Below are positions 46,875 to 57,531 of a stretch of 64,000 nt of DNA, in pieces; the first letter of the stretch is position 1, and every line of letters starts with the position of its first letter. Source of the stretch: Bryum argenteum (Eukaryota; Streptophyta; Bryopsida; Bryales; Bryaceae); assembly GCA_037043015.1 (NCBI GenBank), contig CM073321.1, positions 10,672,001 through 10,736,000 on the forward strand, read 5' to 3'. The translations under genes and the position numbers were made by a program. The notes below the pieces were generated by a model. That model was not told the origin of the DNA and searched no databases. It saw nothing but the letters and a program-made list of their open reading frames with translations.

Positions 46875-47735
46875 AGGACATCAACCTTTGAAGTGGGGGT
46901 GAATCACCACACTTGTGTACACTTGGCCTAAGTTTTGTCTAGCATTTGGTGCAAATGGTGCAAAAGGCACATGTTGTAATACTTGGTTGACAATTAAGTT
47001 GCTGGCAAGTTCCTTGATTGCATGTTGGAAGTGAGATGAGTCCTAATCTCATTTTGGATTGCTAGGTTGGTTAGAAGAGGTTGAAGGATACGCGAAGCCA
47101 ATACTTGGAATGCTGCAAAACAGGGACTTTGGCTTGGGAGTTGTGAGTGGGTGAACCCCCACGACTCTTAAGCTTAGGACTTGCTCGGGCGGGAGCAAGG
47201 TAGTGGCACGGGCTCATAAAAGTGCCCTTTGCGGGTTGACCATCGTCAACGCATGGCTTGATCACCCATGTCTCGGTAGAGTGAAGCAAAGGCTAGGTCG
47301 GGCGGGACTTAGCATTACCCCTAGGCGAGCAAAGTTCACCACTTTGAGAGCCTAAGTGTTTGAGAAGTGGGCTTGGTGTTGCGACCAAGAAAGTGTTGGT
47401 TAGCCTTGAATTCAATCCTAAGTCATGTGAGTATGATGGGCTAGTTGAGCCTAACTTGGGGCCATTGGGGGCATTCCAAGTGAGTCTCAAAGTGGATAGG
47501 TCTAGTTTATGTGGGTCCTTCCAAGGAAAGTCCTTGGGTGAAAAGGACTTTAGACCTATCGGGTGCCACCTTTGAGACTTAGCCATTTTCCAAGTAAAAG
47601 GATGCTTGGAACATTGCGGGGCTAGCTACCCTGGAACGCAATGCAAGTGCCAAGGAGGCGGCTACCTCAAGAACTTGGTACTGCCAACAAGAGAGGATGT
47701 CGATGAGGGCATCGACGTTGTTTGGTGGGGGTGAG

Positions 47736-49219
47736 TGTCACATCCCTTTCCAAAGGATGCCCCAACACCGTGGTGAGCCAAGAGGACCCCGGGAGTGACG
47801 CCCCGGGCTTGGCAAGAGACAAGGTGAAGTGACCAAGGGGAGTCCCGAGCAAACAGCATGCAATGGCGTCGTGCTCGGGACGAACTTGGTGGCGTGTCTT
47901 ACATGGTTGGAAACCTTGTTTGAGCACGCACCCATGGGTCCAAAGAATGCGCGATTTGGAGTTGTGAGTCATGAGATATGGCTCTCCAAAGTTGGAGCGC
48001 GTTCCGGGACACTCCGGGACTCGGGAGTGTTGCCTTTCGGGACTCAAAATGTCGTTCTTCATGGATGGCGGCATGTTGCATGTCTTTGGAAAGCTCTGGA
48101 CATGAGCTTTTCAAAATGCTAAGGCTCGTGAGGAGCAAAACAATGCTTTGGGAGATATGGCTCTCCAAAGCATCGGGACTTCGGGACTCCGGACTCGCTG
48201 CCTCCCGGGACTCCCGAATGTTCAGAGGAGCATAGCTCCCACATGGAAGCTCTGATTGGGACCTGTGAGGAGTCCATCGACATCTACTCGAAGAGTACAT
48301 GTCGAAAATGGGCTCGCACGTCCCATTTGGATAACTGAGCTACAAGTTAGCCCGAGAAGAAGATACGGCCCGTTTTTGAGACTAAGGCAAAAACGGGTGG
48401 TCTTCCAAAACAAAAGTGTGTCACGGAAGGCCCCTCAACACAAGAGGGGGGCCTACTGAAGACTCAGAGAGTACTATGAGGAGGGGTGGTCTCCTCCTCA
48501 CTTGCACATGGTGCCTTGAGGAGCCAGGGTGGCTCCAAGGGGTGAGGCTTGGGATAGGGCCTCACTCCCGCACCTTGTGGAAAATGGAGAGTGCTTTGGA
48601 GCATTTCTAAACATGGGGTTGGGAAGTGTCCCTCTCCAAGTTAGTCCCCGTGATAAGTAGTGCCAGTTCCCGGGAGTGACCGGGAATGGCTCAAGAAGGT
48701 GAGGCATGGAAAGGAAGCCTTACTTCTACATCTTGGGCATTGTGGGATGCTCTTGAGCATCCGGCAACATTGGGTTGGAAAGAGTCCCGCTCCAAACTAG
48801 TTCCCGGGAAAACTAGTGCCGGATTCCGGGAGGATTTCCGGCAAAGTCCCGAATGGGGTGAGAAACAAGAGTGCAAGGGGACTAGTGGGAAGTTGGACAA
48901 TAGATAAGGGCGGTTAGCTCCGGGGGTGATTAGTAGCACCCTTGGGAGCTTGGACATGTGTGGAAGGCCGCCCCGTGCCACCAAGTGGCATGCCCATGTG
49001 TTTTGTGGGAGTTCCGGTTTACTGGTTCCGGGTAATGAGTTAGGGGAGTCAAGGTGGGTTGGACACCTTGACTAGAAATGGTGCTAACATTGTGTGTGCT
49101 TGGCTTGTGCAGTGTTAGCTAAGTTGTAGCCGGTTGTTACCAACAAAGTAAGCCGTGATTCCGCTACCAAGTAAGGCTTACTTGAAGAAAAAGAGTTGGG
49201 AGTAATTAGGGCCGCGACA
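47736..49219 (+). mobile_element. 3' LTR of chromovirus copy 2
   Basis: A 1484-base LTR, TGTCACATCC to GCCGCGACA, preceded by the polypurine tract GGTGGGGGTGAG. It is shorter than the copy 1 LTR, mainly because it lacks the extra 33-base units near 48995. Confidence 0.8.
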
Positions 49220-49894
49220 CTTACCCCACGTAGTTTTTTGAAATTTTTTGCAAAGGTTTTTGTCATCTCTCTTATCAATCTTATGTTTTGCAAAGAAGGA
49301 TCATTAATGGGATAAGCAAATCCAAACATTCCCTCATTAAAGCCGGGATTTGGAGTATCCTGAATATAGTGGGGGAATGTTTGGATTTCCAATGATTGGA
49401 TTGACCATCATTCCACTCCTCTTCCACTTCCTCCCTTTCTCTCCTCTTCCCTCCTCTTCTCTCTCCACTCGTCCCTTTCTTTTCTTATACTCCCCCCTCA
49501 CCCGTCCCCTCATCCTCACCCCCCCGTCCCCTCATCCTCACCCCCCCCCCTCATCCTCACCCCCCCTCACCCCATCACTTCCTCTCTCCCCCCTCACTTT
49601 GGATTGACATCCGCTACCGGTATGTTTATTTTTTTATTGTCCTATCATGTTCATAAGATATTTTTTAGTTGTTACAAGATTTAAAATATTTTTTTCTCAC
49701 ACTTAACTATTTATCAAGCTAATCATAGAATGACACCATGGTAATTAGCATTCACATGATCATATGATTATAAACACATGCATAAAGTGTGCCAACAAGT
49801 TTGCAAATGAAAAGCATATGTATTTCACTAGCGTTTAACGATATAGAAAAAGAGAAGTATATCTTGGTTGCGACACAACTACGAAAATCTACAA
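49220..49894. other. No gene; CT-rich and C-rich microsatellites
   Basis: At 49400-49600 the plus strand is pyrimidine-rich, with repeated CCCCTCATCCTCACCCCC units (about four). The rest is AT-rich. Confidence 0.5.
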
Positions 49895-50344
49895 TTAGTT
49901 CTCGTCCATCGTTGTACCGCTTTGGCCGGCCTCGGCATCATTCGTACCATCCGACAAATGTTCACCCCCGCCAAATCGAAGTCTAGAAACTGCTGATCGA
50001 GTCCTCCTCGCAGGCCCGTCTTCTTCAAGAATATCCCTCAGGAATTGCGATTGTTGCATGGCTCGAAGCGTGCGTCCGGTTTGGGGACTATGTTGTTTCA
50101 TCAGAAAATCAATGCTTCGATGGTGTAAAAGCTTTGTCCAGTCGGATTCATCCATTGCCCAATTCATCTCGTAATTGCGGTCGGAACGCTCTTCCGACGA
50201 ATACATCATTCCATCGGACTTCCATTTTAGCCCTTTTGGATGAATCCCAAATTGAAACTCCTTGTGCGCTTCGTCCCAATACCCGCTGTAAACCTGGTAG
50301 AAGAAGTTTCGCTTGCCATTGGCATTTGAGACATTTGATGGAAT
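49895..50344 (-). pseudogene. In-frame continuation of the RING gene beyond a TAG
   Basis: Directly after the TAG at 50347-50345 the same frame stays open for 149 codons to the next stop. The peptide is protein-like (NANGKRNFFYQVYSGYWDEA, then SSEERSDRNYEMNWAMD) and ends in a basic/acidic tail. The paralogue at 60240-60956 has matching material in the same place (FGGHWSIEHNRFFRFPPKR). This part therefore probably belonged to the protein originally. Confidence 0.5.
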
Positions 50345-52189
50345 CTAATGATGGCACGCCCTTGTAATTGCCTCCAGCTCCCTTTCCCAGCCAAATTCCA
50401 GGGCAGCCAACTGCTTCTCTATAGAAGTGCAAGACAGTTTCCAACTCCATACCAAGTCTTCTCCCCATTTCCCTTTGTGTTTAGGAGCATTGGTTTCATT
50501 AAACTCCCAATGTGGTGGCATGTAATCCTCTAATCCAAAAAGGTTGTAGAAGCGCTTGTGGAAGGGAGATTTACATAGCGGACATCGTCGTCGGACAACC
50601 ATAAAGCCAATCAGGCAAATCGAATGAAACACGTGGCGGCAAGTGCCTACGCAAAATCCTCCTTCAGGTCCAAAGGGGTTGCAACACATAGCACAATTTT
50701 CACCATCCGTCACGAACGTTGCGGGTGCTGGCCACAATTTGGCTGCTTTCTTGATGTCCATCGTGTTTTCAAAATCCCACTCGCACAAGGCCCAGTCAAT
50801 TGTTCCATCCGGTTTTTTTGGCAATTCGTCCGGAAACATCTCGTTTACAATTGCCCATGATGTCAAATCAAATACCCGCTCTTGATTATGATCCTTCCAT
50901 GTCCTATCGATCTTCCTCAACTCCCTAGCTATTTGGTCACCCTTGGCGACAGATGAAATGCATGTCAACTTCCACTGGTAGTATTGCTCAGCCATCTGAT
51001 TCATTCGACTCTTCAAGACCTCATTATCTCGTCGAACATCTACCAAATCAACTTCAAGGGGTGTTGCAAGCGAGCCTAATCTTTTGTTGAAATTTGCATT
51101 ATCGAATGCCAAGGAGTCAAGCACACTTCCTATGACCAATCCGTTTGTACTAGTCGATGTACTAGGTCGAGTTTGAGATGTACAAGCCCCCTTCCCCTTT
51201 GCCATGGCCCCCTCAAGCTCCATAATACGTCGTTGCTTGGATGAGATCTCGTCGCTAGCTCTCCGCATGTCCTCTTTCAACCGTTGATTCTCTTCCTTCA
51301 AGCGTTGATTTTCTCCCATCAATTGCTGAATCTGGCCTTCTCTTGCATCAAAATGCTCCATCTCGACAGACAAATCTACCGTTGGAATTTCATCTGGCAC
51401 GCCCCCATCCACAACAACCTCCACTTCTTGGGGCACAATGTTTCCACCAACTGCATGAACCATCCCCACATCTACTATGTCCGGAAGTAGCTGCACCGAA
51501 ACTGGTTGTATTACTTGGGCCAATGAAGCCATGGGCATAGGCTCTAATAATCGAGCTAGCCTCTTCCGCTTATTCCTTGCCATTGTTTTGCGTCGAGGTA
51601 AAACTATCTCGTGGAAGCCATCGGAGTCGGAATCAGGCTGGGAGTCAGACATATGGTTATGAGGGTCCAGTTCCGTAGGTCTGTCAGCCAAGGGAAACCA
51701 CCCACGATCCTCTACCGCCCAAATTCCAAAGCCAGGGAAACCATTTTGTACTCGTGGTGCTTGAGCCTTGCCTTCTAAACCCTTTAGAGTAGACCAATCG
51801 AACCTCTTCTTTAAAATGATCTCCACATGAATGCGGCGCACTAAATATGAACCGACCTGGTTCTTATTTGGTAACTTCGTGGAGTAAAGGAGTTGGTAAA
51901 TTTGAAGACATCGGGAAAAGATCTCCGAATTGGTGCAGTAGCGCAAATTGGCCTTGTTGCTTCTCAAGTGTAAAACATGGCGTTCAGGCTGGAAAGATTT
52001 GTCGATGTGGCTCCACTCAATGTATTGCTTTGCATGGTCAAAATCCCATGGATCAGCCACATCTTCCCAGCCTCTGAATGCCAATTTTAACGGATTATTT
52101 AACACATGAAGATGGGCCCGCTGTTGTTTTCCTTGGCGCACTCGTTCTTTGTCTTTTTCTTCCTTGCGGATCGCACCTCGTGTCGCCAT
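50345..52189 (-). CDS. Coiled-coil RING-H2 zinc finger protein
   Basis: Minus strand, ATG at 52189 (context ACGATGG), 614 codons without introns. The N-terminal part has AFRGWEDVADPWDFDHAKQY and a conserved block ending VEIILKKRFDWST. Next come an acidic/Arg-rich linker and a heptad-like coiled coil (IQQLMGENQRLKEENQRLKE, about residues 290-340). A RING-H2 finger lies at about residues 499-539 (CAMC, then CRHVFHSIC, then CPLC), followed by SPFHKRFYNLFG. RING-H2 fingers usually mark E3 ubiquitin ligases. The substrate is unknown and the rest of the protein has no family I recognise. A paralogue with the same order lies at 60240-63219. A TATA box sits 136 bases upstream of the ATG. Confidence 0.7.
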   Translation of the reverse strand: MATRGAIRKEEKDKERVRQGKQQRAHLHVLNNPLKLAFRGWEDVADPWDFDHAKQYIEWSHIDKSFQPERHVLHLRSNKANLRYCTNSEIFSRCLQIYQLLYSTKLPNKNQVGSYLVRRIHVEIILKKRFDWSTLKGLEGKAQAPRVQNGFPGFGIWAVEDRGWFPLADRPTELDPHNHMSDSQPDSDSDGFHEIVLPRRKTMARNKRKRLARLLEPMPMASLAQVIQPVSVQLLPDIVDVGMVHAVGGNIVPQEVEVVVDGGVPDEIPTVDLSVEMEHFDAREGQIQQLMGENQRLKEENQRLKEDMRRASDEISSKQRRIMELEGAMAKGKGACTSQTRPSTSTSTNGLVIGSVLDSLAFDNANFNKRLGSLATPLEVDLVDVRRDNEVLKSRMNQMAEQYYQWKLTCISSVAKGDQIARELRKIDRTWKDHNQERVFDLTSWAIVNEMFPDELPKKPDGTIDWALCEWDFENTMDIKKAAKLWPAPATFVTDGENCAMCCNPFGPEGGFCVGTCRHVFHSICLIGFMVVRRRCPLCKSPFHKRFYNLFGLEDYMPPHWEFNETNAPKHKGKWGEDLVWSWKLSCTSIEKQLAALEFGWERELEAITRACHH

Positions 52190-52324
52190 CGTTGTAGAAA
52201 AAAAATTCTAAAACCACCCCCAAATGTGCTCAAACGCCCTTCCCCAATCCCCAATCCAACCCTCACGAAGAGAAGTGAATCTTGGGAGCTAGGAAGGGCG
52301 GATTACAAATGGGGAGTCCGCCTC

Positions 52325-52331
52325 TTATATA
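52325..52331 (-). promoter_or_regulatory. TATA box of the RING gene
   Basis: TATATAA on the minus strand within CACTATATAAGAGG, 136-142 bases upstream of the ATG at 52189. Confidence 0.5.
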
Positions 52332-52339
52332 GTGGTTGG

Positions 52340-52900
52340 ACACCCCCCCCAACCGACCCTAACACCAAGCCCGGGAGAAGAGGGGGAGGCCAGGGTGGGG
52401 GCCAAGGCGGGGGGGGGGGAGGGCGAAGGTGGAGGCGGGGGACCGGGCGGGGGGGGGGGGCGAACTGGGCGGGGAGGGGCTAGAGGCGAGGCGGAGGCGG
52501 GGTGGGCCGAGGGTGGGGGTGGGGGGGGGGAAAGGGGGGTTAGGGACGGGTTAGAGGGGGTAGGGGGTTAGGGTCGGGTTAGAGGGGGTAGGGGGGTTAG
52601 GGGGCGGGTTAGAAGGGGTAGGGGGGGGTTAGGGGGGTTAGAGGGGGTAGGGGGATAAGGGGGGTTGGTATATATTTATTTTTTTTAAAACTTTTTTTTA
52701 AAACTTTTTTTAAAATTTTTTAAAATTTTAAATTTTTTTTAAAAAAGTTTTAAATTTTTTTTTAAGGGGCAGGGAGGGGGGTGGGGAGGTTAGGAGCAGG
52801 AGTGGAGGAAGTAGGGGCGGGGTAGAGGGGTTAGAAGAGGAATTAAGGGATAGGGGGGGGGTAAGGGGGTAGCGGCAATCTTTATTTATTTTATTTAGTT
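52340..52900. repeat. G-rich tract with GGGTTAGGG motifs, then A/T homopolymers
   Basis: 52380-52530 is purine- and G-rich. 52540-52665 has many irregular GGGTTAG(A/G)GGG units, which resemble degenerate telomere-type repeats and could form G-quadruplexes. 52680-52765 and 52905-52960 are T/A homopolymer runs. Confidence 0.7.
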
Positions 52901-53207
52901 TTTACTTTTTGTTTAATTTTTTTACATTTTTTTTTAAAATTTTTTAAATTTTTTTTTCGTGGTATTTACAGAGCGATTCATGCATAGGTTGAGTGGTATT
53001 TGGCAAGGTATAGAACCAATAAATATGTGCACCCAACTCAAAACAATGCAATTAAATATGTCATACGAAAATGTACAAATGCATCGAATAATGTGTTGTG
53101 CGTATATTATATGTATGTGCACAAATGGGGAGTACATATAGTATTGTAATTATCCATGCAATCCTTCTACATACAATAGGCACACGCTGACTTCGAAGAC
53201 CGCTAAA

Positions 53208-54863
53208 CTAAATAGCTGAATTACGGAAACAACACATGGGCATGGTCCAATTAAATGGATACTTTTCCAAGGCCTCTTTAACATCGGACACGGTCAACCT
53301 TTTGGACACGTCCGGATCCTGGAGGGCTTTTAATTTGAAACTAAGGTGCTCGTGATTCATGGCGCGGTCTGTGCGGTGTGGCATAAAGTACTTCGTATCG
53401 TACTCTTCTTGCCAAATGCGTTGTGCTAACCACTCGGCGGAGAATGCATCGGCTGCCTTGGAATATATGTGTTTGCATTCCATAACCTCAAGAGGATTGT
53501 CAGAACCGCGTGGACCATACAAAAACCATAATTCCGGTGCCACAAATTTTAGTTTGTGTTCTTCATTCAACTCCTCTAGCTTCGCAAATCCATACTTGGA
53601 TGGCGCTTGTTTCACCACTCGACTTGAAATCCCCCAATCACAAAGCCCGATGTAAACCGTATCTGGTTTCCAATCATCGAAATGCAATAGAACATTGGTT
53701 GGAGTAATGTCTTTGTGTAGATAATTGTGTTCATGACACTTTTCCACAATGACAAGCAACGACAATGCTAAGTCAAGTCGTCGTTTACGGAATGTTACAA
53801 CCCAACGTAGTTGAATATCGGATAGCCCTGAGTTCCGCTCTCTTGGAATGTCGTCGTATTCCAAGTGCCCTGGGATTTTCTGATTGATATGGACGTCAAA
53901 ATCTTTGAAGCTACCTCCGTTCCACCATAGCGAAAATCCATCCATTGTTTTAGAATGCAAGTACGATAGTCTGATGATTCCAGGGTGCTTTACTGGACAT
54001 CCACTTGCCTCATTTACGATTGCCATGCGCTTCTCCCTCTCGTTCTTCACGTTCGTCAATTGTTTACGCGCGAATGGAATCCAACTAGGAATATGTTGAA
54101 GTTTTGTAAGCACCACCTTAGTAACCTTCCCATATCCACCTTGGATACGTTGTCCTGGCATGGATACCACGGTAACGGTTGATTCTAGCCACTTGAAAGT
54201 TCCACTGTTGCAATGAGACATAACAACATCCTTGGCTTTTAATTTCCATCTCTCATTCCTCTTCCCACGAGCTTTTGAGAAGGATTGACCAAAAATTTTC
54301 ACTAAATCTAGCTTTGAAACTAGTTCCTCATCTTCAATTGTCCATTTGCTCTTGTCTGTCAATTTCTTCTCCAAAATATACGTCGAGGCGTCTACGCTGT
54401 TGGTAGGCAACTCCACCACTCTGAGGTCCAACCATGCACCATGGTCGTAGAAGTTGGTCCAATCACAAAGTTCGTAATTGTTTTCAAAACAACGCTGTAG
54501 GTATTGGTGAAGATCGTGACACAAATTGTGGTATCCTTCCTCATTTGCCCCAATGTAAGACCTATGCAAATGTGGCATAGTTCATATCTCATAGAAATGT
54601 ATACCACTCCGTCGAGCAAATTCGAGATACTCCTCGGTTGGCATAAGTGGTGTCTCTCCCTCCTATGGCAAGATCGAATTGTTCTTTTTTGACGCCTTAC
54701 TTTTTTTCTTTTTTCCCTTTCTTTTCCGTGATCCCGAGGAAGAAGAGTTTGTAGATTCTGTCTCCTTTGAAATTTCCTCTGTTTCCTCAGGACGGTCAAG
54801 GGGAGTTTCCAAATCTTGATTTCCGTGTCGCATACTCGAACCTTGGCTCCCTTCACCCTCCAT
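53208..54863 (-). pseudogene. Divergent protein kinase gene, interrupted by two in-frame stops
   Basis: Minus strand. The ATG at 54863 (GAAATGG context) starts a Ser- and Lys-rich N-terminus. A TAG (54665-54663) and a TGA (54584-54582) interrupt one continuous frame that then runs 456 codons to 53208. Counting from the ATG at 54578, the kinase has a Gly loop IQGGYGKV (about 145-152), Lys in FARKQL (172), catalytic loop YLHKDITPTN (HKD for HRD, about 288-290), DWG for DFG (314-316) and VAPELW (347). All key catalytic residues are present in variant form, so activity is possible if the frame is read. The peptide between the stops (PTEEYLEFARRSGIHFYEI) looks genuinely coding. No close kinase family is recognised. 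Confidence 0.6.
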
Positions 54864-54998
54864 TTCGAATCTGAGAAAAAAACGACAAAGACTCCTCCCT
54901 AGTGCTAAAAAAACACCCCGCCAAGTGCCCACACTAACTCAATATAGAAGTAGTGCTTGGCAGCTAGCGGAGTGAGATAAATAATGAATCAACTTGGC

Positions 54999-55005
54999 TT
55001 TTATA
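54999..55005 (-). promoter_or_regulatory. TATA box of the kinase gene
   Basis: TATAAAA on the minus strand within CCCTATAAAAGCC, about 140 bases upstream of the ATG at 54863. Confidence 0.5.
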
Positions 55006-55059
55006 GGGGAGGGGAGTGGAGGCACTTGGAGTGTGGAAAAGTAAAAAGAGGGTGGACCC

Positions 55060-55320
55060 AACTCCGCCCCCCCCCCTCCACCTCTCCCCGCCCCGCCTCC
55101 GCCCTGGCCACCCCCCGCCCCCACCCTGCCTCCCCCCCCCACCCTTGCCTTGGCACCCCCGCCCTCACCTTGGCCCCCCCGCCTCCACCCTGGCCCCCCG
55201 CCTCCACCCTGGCCCCCCCCCCCGCCCCTGCCCTGGCCCGCCTCCGCCCTGGCCCTCACCCTCCCCTGCCCTGACCCCCCCTCATCCGCCCCTAACCCCT
55301 TTCACTCGCCCTGCCCTCAC
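55060..55320. repeat. C-rich tract upstream of the kinase gene
   Basis: Repeated CCGCC(T/C)CC and CCCTGGCC motifs occur here. It is roughly the reverse complement in composition and motif of the G-rich tract at 52380-52530, so the kinase gene lies between inverted GC-rich tracts. Confidence 0.6.
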
Positions 55321-56160
55321 ACTACGTGGCGCGTACGTGGCGGCCAAGTGGCTTGGTTTTTACCCAAACCCTTGCCACGTCCTCATTTTTTTACCTAAAT
55401 TAAAAGTCAACAGAGGTTTGACCGTATCGGGCGAGCGAGAGCTCTATCGCACGGACAAGGCGGACGGACGGGCGGGCAGCGTGCCCGCCCGGTATGACAA
55501 CCTTGATAGGTACAATGAGGACCTTTTTGTAAACCATGTACATAACAAATTTTCAAAACATACAAATTGTACAGAAAGTATCACCACAATGTACTATAAG
55601 TGATGCATGTGTTCCGGTCTGCATTACAAACTTTGGGTTTTTAAGTGGACATCATACAGTAGTGCATTGGATACATACACTAAGTACATAAATTGGTAGT
55701 TTCTTCTAAACTCTACTATCAACTGTTCAGAAATACAAAAAAAACCCTAGTTCCATATATACTTGACGATGCTATATGTACACAGGGTACGTTACTAGCA
55801 ACATAAAGTACATGAGTACCCGCTTGTACTTGGTTTTCCATTCAACCTTTGAGGTCCAAAGTAAAAAATGTACAAGCTCAAACTTCCGCATTGTACAACA
55901 GGTGAACAAAGTGCTATGGGCTATACATTTACACCTTTAACTACTACAAGAGCAATTCAGAACATTACTAGAAGCACTTGTGGCCCGGGCTAATAATGTA
56001 CTTGGAATAGTGGATGTGCTAGCTAGACAACTCATCACGCTTATGGGTTTTGTCTAAGTGTGTCCATCTTCTAATCACTGCAAAACACTATTTATGCAAA
56101 AGTAGCAATTTTGCAAGACGACTCAAAAAGTGTATCAGGACTCCGGAATAGGGGAAAAAA
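55321..56160. other. No gene; possible hAT terminus near 55484
   Basis: GTGCCCGCCCGGTATGACAA at about 55481-55500 resembles the inverted end of plant hAT elements. From 55510 the sequence is AT-rich with no supported gene. Confidence 0.3.
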
Positions 56161-57036
56161 TCAACGCCTAAACAATAAGTTTGAACATACCTGAGAATCA
56201 CACTGATAATGAGTCGGATGAAGCTCAGCCCAGTCTTTCCGACCTACTCTGTGTTTGATAACGTCCTTTCTGTTTGGGGACACCTTAGTTTCTGCATTCC
56301 ACCATCGCTTAATGCAATCTTTGGCGTAGTCAAAGAGACCCCCTCTCTTCTTGCAATGTAAGCGAAGTCCCAACACCGTTTCCTCAATATCAGCGGCCCA
56401 AATCCTTCTATTCAAAGCAATATTGATGCTCAATTCTGACGTCTTCAAAACACGGGACAATGGTCTCACACCATCAATTCCCAAGCTAACTGCTGCATCC
56501 AACAAGGCACTCTTCCTGGCTAACAACCCGTCGGAGTTAGCCACCTTTACTAATTGCAATTAATTCCTGAAGTTCTCAATGAACGAATGAATGGCCTTTG
56601 CTTCTTGTGGCCGAGCATAGTACTCAGGTAGCAAAGGCGATACAGTGTTATGGCGCAATACCCTCTCCACAACATCTCTCCTACTCTGGGGACCGGGAAA
56701 ACATCTCAACTCCTGAACTAAATACTGCGCTACACGAAGTGAGATTCGGTTCAATTCTCTCACTGATAAACTGTCGTCCACCTCAACATCGGGTGCTGCA
56801 GACGCTAAAATAAGAGCTTCCTTGTGTCTTTCTCTATCTTGTGATCTCTGGCGAGACTTCCTTTCTCTTGCGTTCTCAGTCTCCAAAGTGCGTTGCTCTT
56901 TGTGCAAGCGAGCTGCAGTGGCCCTTGCTGCTAAACCCGAGCGATTGATGCCATTTCGCACCCGTTGTCTCTTAGCAACATTACCCATTTCTTCACAAAA
57001 GAATGTACAGTTAGAAGGCATGCAGACATCAGTCAT
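56161..57036 (-). CDS. Unknown, probably element-encoded protein (basic, helical)
   Basis: Minus strand. Frame 57036-56560 has an Arg-rich helical segment (TAARLHKEQRTLETENARER, KSRQRSQDRERHKEA) and ends with KAIHSFIENFRN. A second frame (56559-56161) gives SLGIDGVRPLSRVLKTSELS and LRLHCKKRGGLFDYAKDCIK, then RWW and KVSPNRKDVIKHRVG. The WW...SPNKKDV...R pattern resembles proteins that I recall as multi-copy and of unknown function in algae and invertebrates, probably transposon-borne. The two frames may be separated by a stop with a frame change or by a very short intron. Confidence 0.4.
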
Positions 57037-57291
57037 CTACTAGAAACCAAAGTACATGGTTCAAGAGTTGCGAAGCTAACATGATCCAATGAAACCTATG
57101 CATGGAGAAAGAAGCTGGCCAGAAAAATGAACATTGTTTCATGAGTATGTCGTAAAACTCACCCTCGTAAGTTGACCTTCTCACGTCTTTGCCGGAACAA
57201 ATTAGCAGCTATCACTTGAAGACCCGCAAGGAAGTCTCACGGTAGAAAGAGAATTTGCAACAATGAAGGTAGTTGTGGGATACGTTGCTAA

Positions 57292-57531
57292 CTATGAGGT
57301 ACTGAATAGAGAACGCCTTCTTGACCCGTCCTTTCTATTGCACTGGCCTAGATAAAATGCTAGATTTCCTTGCTTAGACACGGGGGTTACCAAACAAAAA
57401 TTATATCTAGAGTCACTACTCTCACTAATCGACCTCAAACTACGAGAACCCGACTCAGTAGGAACACTTGCAGTGAAATATGATGTAATACGTTTTTGAA
57501 CCAGAACAACTGGGCGTTCAGTAGACGTCAC
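57292..57531 (-). CDS. Short frame with a PCNA-interaction-like motif
   Basis: Minus strand. The peptide begins TSTERPVVLVQKRITSYFTA. QKRITSYF fits the PIP-box pattern (Q, two residues, I/L/M, two residues, two aromatics) used to bind PCNA. It lies upstream of the unknown gene at 56161-57036 on the same strand and could be its first exon, but no clean junction was established. Confidence 0.3.
   Translation of the reverse strand: MTSTERPVVLVQKRITSYFTASVPTESGSRSLRSISESSDSRYNFCLVTPVSKQGNLAFYLGQCNRKDGSRRRSLFSTS

Larger units (their letters stand above)
45372..49219 (+). mobile_element. Chromovirus copy 2 (3' half, defective)
   Basis: Nearly identical to 13175-17109 with scattered substitutions and short indels. 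It starts abruptly within the RNase H/integrase spacer (GTATTCATCAATAATG against GTATTCACCAATAATG) and ends exactly at the LTR terminus GCGACA. It carries the same truncated integrase core and the same TAA in the chromodomain. No 5' LTR, Gag or reverse transcriptase is present. Confidence 0.85.

Noticed and set aside
52106..52571. Glycine/arginine-rich open frames
   Set aside because: They translate the G-rich tract upstream of the RING gene, which has a TATA box and no sign of coding.
54939..55603. Proline- or glycine-rich open frames on both strands
   Set aside because: Low-complexity C-rich DNA. The frame is open simply because stop codons are rare in it.
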